Origin: Prevotellaceae bacterium UBA4359
GTDB lineage: Bacteria; Bacteroidota; Bacteroidia; Bacteroidales; Bacteroidaceae
Direction: 5' to 3'
NCBI GenBank assembly: GCA_002393555.1
Contig: DGSP01000072.1
Span: 1 to 39,887, forward strand
Length of the DNA: 39,887 nt
The translations under genes and the position numbers were made by a program. Below the pieces are notes generated by a model. It ran no database searches. It was not told the DNA's origin and saw nothing but the letters and a program-made list of their open reading frames with translations. This document shows positions 35,137 to 39,887 of the stretch, one piece after another (the first letter of the stretch is position 1; each line of letters opens with the position of its first letter).

Positions 35137-35873
35137 TGGCAACAAAAATCTTAGTATCTCAACCCAAACCTCAAACGGAGAAGTCTCCATACTTTGAGGT
35201 GGCCAAGAAATACAATGTGGATTTGGTCTTTCGCCCTTTCATCAAGATAGAGCCCATGTCAGCGAAAGACTTCCGCCAGCAGAAAGTCTCTATCCCCGGT
35301 CACACGGCTATCGTGTTCACGTCACGCCACGCCATCGACCACTTTTTCGTGTTGTGCAAGGAACTGCGCGTGAACATCCCCGACGACATGAAGTACTTCT
35401 GCGTGTCGGAACAGGTGTCACTCTACATCCAGAAGTATGTGCAGTATCGCAAGCGCAAAAACTTCTTCCCGGAGAGCGGACTTGTGGCCGACCTCATGCC
35501 CATCATCGCCAAGCACAGCAATGAGAAATACTTTGTGCCACAATCGTCGGCACACACCGACGACATGCGCCGCATGCTCGACGAGGTGGGCGTGGAACAC
35601 GACGAGGCGGTGATGTACTATACGGTGGCAAACGACTTCAAGCCCGATGAGGCTTTCGACTATAACATGCTGGTGTTCTTCTCCCCAGAGGGTATCCACT
35701 CGCTCATGAAGAACTTCCCCAACTTCGAGCAGAGCGACATCAAGGTGGCCTGCCTGGGTTCCAAGACCATCAAGGCCGCCGAGGAGGCAGGACTGCACGT
35801 GGACTATCAGCCCACCCCCGAACTGCGCTCCGTGCCGGCTATCATCGAGGCTTATGCTAAGACGCTGGGATAA
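35136..35873 (+). CDS. hemD: Uroporphyrinogen-III synthase
   Basis: A 245-residue HemD-family protein, which closes hydroxymethylbilane into uroporphyrinogen III in tetrapyrrole synthesis. The two-lobed pattern is visible: KILVSQPKPQ at the start, HTAIVFTSRHAIDHFF, the lobe linker around ESGLVADLMPII, YFVPQSSAHTDDMRRML, MLVFFSPEGIHSL and VACLGSKTIKAAEEAGL near the end. TTG 35133 lies in frame one codon before, but ATG 35136 overlaps the upstream TGA (TGATG), indicating translational coupling. The family is poorly conserved in sequence, yet the motif order and neighbours make the call solid. Confidence 0.93.
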   Translation: MATKILVSQPKPQTEKSPYFEVAKKYNVDLVFRPFIKIEPMSAKDFRQQKVSIPGHTAIVFTSRHAIDHFFVLCKELRVNIPDDMKYFCVSEQVSLYIQKYVQYRKRKNFFPESGLVADLMPIIAKHSNEKYFVPQSSAHTDDMRRMLDEVGVEHDEAVMYYTVANDFKPDEAFDYNMLVFFSPEGIHSLMKNFPNFEQSDIKVACLGSKTIKAAEEAGLHVDYQPTPELRSVPAIIEAYAKTLG

Positions 35874-36309
35874 CTGCCGACTGGCCAAGACTGAACGACT
35901 GACGAGCCAACTCGCCATCGACAAAATTTTTGCAGGAGGAAATGCTTCAATGGCAGCATTTCCCCTGCGTGTTGTTTATATGAAGGTCCCCCCCAAGGAG
36001 GGCAGGAAAGAAAGTGAGCCGGATGACACCGCTCCGCGTGGTAATGCTTTGCCCGATGCTGCCCCACCTGTTTCCATCCTCGTCTCGGTGCCGAAAAAGC
36101 GTTTCCGCCATGCCGTTGACCGCAACCGCATGAAGCGGCTCGTCAGAGAGGCTTACCGACTGAACAAACACATCCTCTGGGATGCACTGGAAGGAAAAGA
36201 CTGCCGGATGATGCTGGCCTTCGTCTGCATCACCGACACGCTCCCCACCTTCCGCACCGTGGAGAAGAGCATGAAGAAAGTCCTCGTCAGGATAGCGGAA
36301 CGCTTATGA
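35854..36309 (+). CDS. rnpA: Ribonuclease P protein component
   Basis: A 151-residue protein subunit of RNase P, which helps the RNA subunit cut the 5' leader from pre-tRNAs. The family signature RNRMKRLVREAYR is intact, and LAKTERLTSQLAIDKIFAGG matches the usual N-terminal strand-helix. Between FPLRVVYM and SILVSVPKKRF there is an insertion of about 25 polar residues rich in P, E, D and R, not typical of bacterial RnpA (about 110-135 residues). The gene overlaps the end of hemD by 20 bases and its stop overlaps the yidD start (ATGA). A later start is possible, but no better ATG precedes the KTERL motif. Confidence 0.95.
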   Translation: MLRRWDNCRLAKTERLTSQLAIDKIFAGGNASMAAFPLRVVYMKVPPKEGRKESEPDDTAPRGNALPDAAPPVSILVSVPKKRFRHAVDRNRMKRLVREAYRLNKHILWDALEGKDCRMMLAFVCITDTLPTFRTVEKSMKKVLVRIAERL

Positions 36310-36539
36310 AAATATTGTCTTGGCTCTTGCTCCTCCCCATCTACTTCTATCGCATGGCCATCTCGCCCATGCTCCCGCCCACATGCCGCTTCACCCCCAC
36401 CTGCTCTCAGTACGCCATCGAGGCCATCAAGCGGCACGGCCCCTTCAAAGGCTTCTATCTGGCCTGCCGCCGCATCCTGCGCTGCCATCCCTGGGGCGGC
36501 CACGGCTACGACCCTGTGCCAGAGAAGTTTCACTGGTAG
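36306..36539 (+). CDS. yidD: Membrane protein insertion efficiency factor
   Basis: A 77-residue YidD protein, a small membrane-associated factor that supports insertion by the YidC/Sec system. The family hallmarks are complete: YRMAISPMLPPTCRFTPTCS with the paired cysteines, QYAIEAIKRHG, and RILRCHPWGGHGYDPVP at the end. The start ATG overlaps the rnpA stop by four bases (ATGA), the standard rnpA-yidD coupling. Confidence 0.97.
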   Translation: MKILSWLLLLPIYFYRMAISPMLPPTCRFTPTCSQYAIEAIKRHGPFKGFYLACRRILRCHPWGGHGYDPVPEKFHW

Positions 36540-36581
36540 TTCCTCTCTTGCTCTGTGGGTTTTCTGTGGTCTCTGGTCTTT

Positions 36582-36617
36582 CTAGCCTATCTAGCCCATC
36601 TAGTTTCTCTAGCCTAT
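36582..36617 (+). repeat. Four degenerate 9-bp repeats ending in a start codon
   Basis: CTAGCCTAT, CTAGCCCAT, CTAGTTTCT and CTAGCCTAT follow each other without gaps; the last unit supplies the AT of the ATG at 36616. It fills the ribosome-binding region of the TatD-like gene. Confidence 0.8.
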
Positions 36618-37281
36618 GTTCAACTTTCACACCTACCATATCATAGAAGGTGAGGCCTCCTTGCTCAATGCCGAGGCTGCCACACTTCAGCCCTCCTATC
36701 CGCCTCAGGTGGCCTTGTCGGTGGGGCTGCATCCGTGGCACGTCTCCGCCGACTGGCGCGAGGCGTTCGTGTCTGTCTGTGCAGTGGCTGAGCGGACGGA
36801 TGTGTGGGCCATTGGCGAGTGCGGTCTCGACAAAGTGAAGGGGGGTGCGCCCCTCTCGGTGCAGATAGAGGCTTTTCGTGCCCACATCGTTTTGGCCGAG
36901 CGGCTGCAGAAACCGATGCTCATCCACTGTGTGAGGGCTTTCGACGAGTTGCTGGCACTCCGCAAAGAGGTGGAAGGGACGGCCAAAAGGATGGGGCGAT
37001 TGCCGCAGCCGTGGGTCATTCACGGCTTTCGGGGCAAACCCGAACAGGCCAAACAAATAATGGCCAAAGGACTGCTCTTGTCCTTTGGCCATCACTACAA
37101 TGTGGAAACTTTACGTTCCGTCTTTATCTCTTCCCGTCCCTTTTTCCTCGAAACGGACGACCTCCCTCTTTCGGTCCGTCAAATCTACGAGCAGGCCGCC
37201 CGTCATCTCGGCGTGGACGTCTCTCATCTCGCTCGCCTCTGCGACCCTCGCCAAACGCTTTTCTCTCGCCAGATTCCTTAG
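36616..37281 (+). CDS. TatD-family metal-dependent hydrolase
   Basis: A 221-residue member of the TatD DNase family, likely cytosolic, predicted to act on DNA or nucleotides. Visible family motifs are GLHPWH, GECGLDK (metal Glu), LIHCVRA (His), VIHGFRGK (His) and LETDD (Asp). The N-terminal HxH metal motif is altered: the protein reads FHTYH, with Tyr where the second His is expected, so activity may be reduced or changed. It is shorter than E. coli TatD (260), as is common in Bacteroidetes versions. Its last 158 bases overlap the methyltransferase gene on the opposite strand, and the ETDD motif lies inside the overlap. The start codon is part of a 9-bp repeat. Confidence 0.88.
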   Translation: MFNFHTYHIIEGEASLLNAEAATLQPSYPPQVALSVGLHPWHVSADWREAFVSVCAVAERTDVWAIGECGLDKVKGGAPLSVQIEAFRAHIVLAERLQKPMLIHCVRAFDELLALRKEVEGTAKRMGRLPQPWVIHGFRGKPEQAKQIMAKGLLLSFGHHYNVETLRSVFISSRPFFLETDDLPLSVRQIYEQAARHLGVDVSHLARLCDPRQTLFSRQIP

Positions 37282-38851
37282 GGGTTTTCCCTGTGAAGAA
37301 AGACTTGCGGGCCTCTTGGCGCGATTCGCGGTCTGTGAAACGTTCGCGCTCATCGCGGCTCTCCCTTCTTTCAGGTCTCTTGTCGCCACGAGATGGGCGT
37401 ATGTTGCGGTCGCCCCACTTGCCGAGGTGGCGGTTGATGATTTCGGCTTCCTCTTCGTCGGCAGCCTCAAACATCTTCCAGCGGCTGTCCTTGCCCCACT
37501 TGCGGTTCAGTTCCTTCTCCTCTTCGTCCTCGTAGCGTGAAGAGAATCGTCCGTTGCGCGGGTTGTTGAAAGGCTTCGACTTGAAGTAGTGGCTTTCGTC
37601 GTCCGTCAGTCGGTCGCTGCCCCATTCGCCGTCCTCGTTTTTCTTGTGGGGCTTGAACTTGAGGTTGTGCCTGAGTTCTTCGTCGCTCTTCAGGTCCATG
37701 CCCTCCTCGCGGCGTTCCTTCAACTTGCCGTCGAAGATTTGGTACTTGCGGAACTCACACTCCAGCGACCCGTTGAACAGTGCATACTTGGTGGAGGGAC
37801 GGAATCCAATCTTGTCGAAAAGTTCTTCGTGGTGCGAGATAATCCATGCGTCGTTGCCCACGAAGTTGCGCTTCAGGTTCTTGCCGATGGTCTCGTAGAG
37901 GTCGAAGATGTCGTCGGTCGTGATGCGGTCGCCGTAGGGTGGGTTCGTAATCATGATGGCCTTGTTGAGTGGCTGCTCAAACTCATAGAAGTCGCGCTGC
38001 TCCACGCTCACGATGTCCTTCACGCCAGCGTTCAGCACGTTCTCGGTGGCTATCTGCACGGCTTGGCGGTTGATGTCATAGCCGTATATCTTATAGTCGA
38101 ACTCGCGCTCCTGGCTGTCATCGTTGTAGATGCGGTCGAACAGGTCGGCATCGAAGTCCTTCCACTTCTCGAAGGCATACTCCTTGCGGAACACACCCGG
38201 ATAGACGTTCTGGGCTATCAGCGCCGCCTCAATCAGGATGGTGCCAGAGCCGCAGAAGGGGTCGATGAGGTCGCAGTCGCACTTCCAGCCCGAGAGCAGG
38301 ATGAGGCCGGCAGCCAGCACCTCGTTGAGCGGTGCGGGTACGGTGGCAGTCTTGTAGCCTCGCTGGTGCAGGCTTTCGCCCGACGAGTCGAGCGAGATGG
38401 TCACTTCGTCCTCGGCTATGTGTACGTTGATGCGCAGGTCGGGGTTGCTGATGCCCACGTTGGGGCGGTCTCCCGTCTTCTCGCGCCAGTAGTCGGCGAT
38501 GGCGTCCTTCACGCGGTAGGCCACAAACTTCGAGTGGCGGAAGTTCTCGCTGAAGATGACGGAATCGACCAGGAAGGTGCTTTTCACATCCATCCATTGC
38601 TCCCAGTCCATCTGCTTCACCACTTCATACACCTCGTCGGCATCGGTGGCCCGAAACTCCTTGACGGGCTTGAGGATTTTCACTGCTGTACGTGTACAGA
38701 AATTGGCTTTGTAGAGCATCTCCTTGTCGCCGGTGAATGCCACCATGCGGCGGCCTATCTCTACGTTGTTGGCACCCAGATTGATGAGTTCCTTGGCAAG
38801 GACTTCTTCCAGACCTTGGAAAGTCTTTGCGATTATCTTGAATTCAGTCAT
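37124..38851 (-). CDS. THUMP-domain RNA methyltransferase (RlmL N-half type)
   Basis: A 575-residue SAM-dependent RNA methyltransferase of the class that modifies guanine N2 in 23S rRNA. Residues about 45-160 fit a THUMP RNA-binding domain. The catalytic domain shows motif I DPFCGSGT (197-204) and motif IV NPPYGD (303-308). The folded core ends near residue 386 (CEFRKYQIFDG). The remaining ~190 residues are highly charged and end in an R/G/D/E-rich tail that is probably disordered and RNA-binding. The final 158 bases run antisense through the end of the TatD-like gene. It starts 15 bases after cysE on the same strand and likely shares its promoter. The exact target nucleotide is inference from family. 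Confidence 0.92.
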   Translation of the reverse strand: MTEFKIIAKTFQGLEEVLAKELINLGANNVEIGRRMVAFTGDKEMLYKANFCTRTAVKILKPVKEFRATDADEVYEVVKQMDWEQWMDVKSTFLVDSVIFSENFRHSKFVAYRVKDAIADYWREKTGDRPNVGISNPDLRINVHIAEDEVTISLDSSGESLHQRGYKTATVPAPLNEVLAAGLILLSGWKCDCDLIDPFCGSGTILIEAALIAQNVYPGVFRKEYAFEKWKDFDADLFDRIYNDDSQEREFDYKIYGYDINRQAVQIATENVLNAGVKDIVSVEQRDFYEFEQPLNKAIMITNPPYGDRITTDDIFDLYETIGKNLKRNFVGNDAWIISHHEELFDKIGFRPSTKYALFNGSLECEFRKYQIFDGKLKERREEGMDLKSDEELRHNLKFKPHKKNEDGEWGSDRLTDDESHYFKSKPFNNPRNGRFSSRYEDEEEKELNRKWGKDSRWKMFEAADEEEAEIINRHLGKWGDRNIRPSRGDKRPERRESRDERERFTDRESRQEARKSFFTGKTPKESGERKAFGEGRRGERDERRPRRDDGRPARRFDGPKEGGRPFRGKRDGKR

Positions 38852-38866
38852 AATTTTCTTCTTTTA

Positions 38867-39820
38867 TTACTTGCTGGCCGCATGGTGAACTCCGCCCAGC
38901 GCATGGGCTGGCTGTGTGATGCTTGCTCCGGCTGGCACGTCGTGAGTCACCCAGATGTTGCCGCCGATGACGGCTCCCTTGCCGATGGTGATGCGTCCCA
39001 GGATGGAGGCATTGGAATAGACAATCACGTCATCCTCCAGGATTGGGTGGCGCGGAATGCCCTTGATGGGGTTGCCGTGTTCGTCGAGAGGGAAACTCTT
39101 GGCTCCCAAGGTCACGCCCTGATAGAGTTTCACGTTGTTGCCGATGATGCTGGTCTCCCCAATCACCACACCTGTGCCGTGGTCGATGGTGAAGTATTCG
39201 CCGATGGTGGCTCCGGGGTGGATGTCGATGCCCGTCTCCGAGTGGGCCATCTCGGTCAGCATGCGCGGAATGAGCGGCACATCGAGGTTCCACAGTTCGT
39301 GGGCGATGCGGTAGATGGTCAGTTCCTTGATGACTGGGTAGCAACTGATGATTTCGCCATAGTTCTTGGCCGCCGGGTCGCCGTTGAAGGCAGCCACCAC
39401 ATCGGTGGCCAGGATGCGCCTCAGTTCGGGCAGACGGCTGATGAACCGCTCGGCCCTGTCTTCGGCCATGCGGCGCAGTTCGACGAAAATGGTGTTCTGA
39501 TTGTAGGCGGCAAACACGCCTGTTCCTTCCTCAAAGTCGGAGAACGCCAGCCCTGCCTGTATCTGTCTGACCAGCAGAAAATGCAGTTGCTCCAGGTCCA
39601 CCCCGAGGTGATACTTGAGCGTATGTGCATTCATGCACGACTGGCCGTAGTAGCCGGGGAAGATGATTCCTCTGACCAGTTCGATGATTCGTTGCAGCAT
39701 TTCAGCCGATGGCAGAGGCACACCATCGCTGTGCTCGTGGTAGAGATCCTTGTACGATGCTGGCTGTGCCAGTTCCTCAACAGTCTGTGTCAAGGTGTTT
39801 GCAAGAGTCCTCGCGTTCAT
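38867..39820 (-). CDS. cysE: Serine O-acetyltransferase
   Basis: A 317-residue enzyme transferring acetyl from acetyl-CoA to serine, the first step of cysteine synthesis. The N-terminal half is the helical SATase domain (CYPVIKELTIYRIAHELW). The C-terminal half is a left-handed hexapeptide beta-helix with GIDIHPGATIGEYFTIDHGTG, VVIGETSIIGNNVKLYQGV and LGRITIGKGAVIGGNIWVTH; the His of HPGA and the His of DHGTG are the expected catalytic residues. Length and layout fit the longer EpsC-like forms of Bacteroidetes. The promoter is just upstream and the methyltransferase follows at 15 bases. Confidence 0.95.
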   Translation of the reverse strand: MNARTLANTLTQTVEELAQPASYKDLYHEHSDGVPLPSAEMLQRIIELVRGIIFPGYYGQSCMNAHTLKYHLGVDLEQLHFLLVRQIQAGLAFSDFEEGTGVFAAYNQNTIFVELRRMAEDRAERFISRLPELRRILATDVVAAFNGDPAAKNYGEIISCYPVIKELTIYRIAHELWNLDVPLIPRMLTEMAHSETGIDIHPGATIGEYFTIDHGTGVVIGETSIIGNNVKLYQGVTLGAKSFPLDEHGNPIKGIPRHPILEDDVIVYSNASILGRITIGKGAVIGGNIWVTHDVPAGASITQPAHALGGVHHAASK

Positions 39821-39851
39821 TGTCTTACAGTTGTGTGAAAGATTTCTTGCT

Positions 39852-39860
39852 GCAAAGGTA
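39852..39860 (-). promoter_or_regulatory. cysE: -7 box of the cysE unit
   Basis: Read on the minus strand this is TACCTTTGC, a full match to TAnnTTTGC, 32 bases from the cysE start. The expected -33 region (about 39880-39884) reads CTTTTCA-like sequence without a clear TTG and is close to the window edge. Confidence 0.6.
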
Positions 39861-39887
39861 GGGATTTTAAGTGAAAAGTGAAGAGTG

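Noticed and set aside
37589..39838. 749-codon open frame on the plus strand
   Set aside because: It runs antisense through both the methyltransferase and cysE, which have unmistakable motifs; Val/Leu/His-rich shadow translation.

Overview
The window looks like a chromosomal segment of a Bacteroidales bacterium, most likely Prevotellaceae. The evidence is the Bacteroidetes-type promoters (TTG, about 20 bases, TAnnTTTGC), the A-rich ribosome binding regions, FimA/Mfa1-type lipoprotein pilins, a DUF3575 outer-membrane protein, a DUF5106 protein and the DUF4271-hemD-rnpA-yidD gene order. The genus call is inference.

Region 1 (1-606) is intergenic. It holds a 31-bp inverted repeat, a dispersed repeat copy, a hairpin and one good promoter at 494-527. 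Region 2 (607-32422) is a run of ten co-directional genes, mostly 0-100 bases apart. In order they are: a DUF3575/OmpA-like/TPR outer-membrane protein, a major-type fimbrillin, a FimB/Mfa2-type anchor, a second fimbrillin, two further fimbrillin-like lipoproteins, a giant 3870-residue surface protein, a 1198-residue protein with MBG/Ig-like modules, a second giant protein of 2162 residues, and a DUF5106 thioredoxin-like protein. The two giants share a degenerate repeat built around V-(Y/F)-G-G-G-x-x-G-x-V, roughly 35 copies in one and 27 in the other. The first giant also has a second, unrelated internal repeat. I read the locus as a fimbriae-plus-giant-adhesin gene cluster: lipoprotein pilins assembled at the outer membrane, with very long beta-rich proteins exported beside them. 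This is the most unusual content of the window.

Region 3 (32423-37281, + strand) is housekeeping: a five-unit 23-bp palindromic repeat array, a promoter with a leader of about 220 bases, metK, a DUF4271 membrane protein, hemD, rnpA, yidD and a TatD-family hydrolase. Region 4 (37124-39860, - strand) is a two-gene unit, cysE then a THUMP-domain RNA methyltransferase. The arginine-rich tail of the methyltransferase overlaps the 3' end of the tatD-like gene by 158 bases on the opposite strand.

Base composition is uneven. About 21.7-29.8 kb is clearly AT-richer than the flanking parts of the fimbrial/adhesin cluster, and the right-hand change falls inside the 2162-residue gene. This suggests a mosaic made by recombination between repeat genes. 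No tRNA, rRNA, CRISPR array, transposase or integrase was seen.
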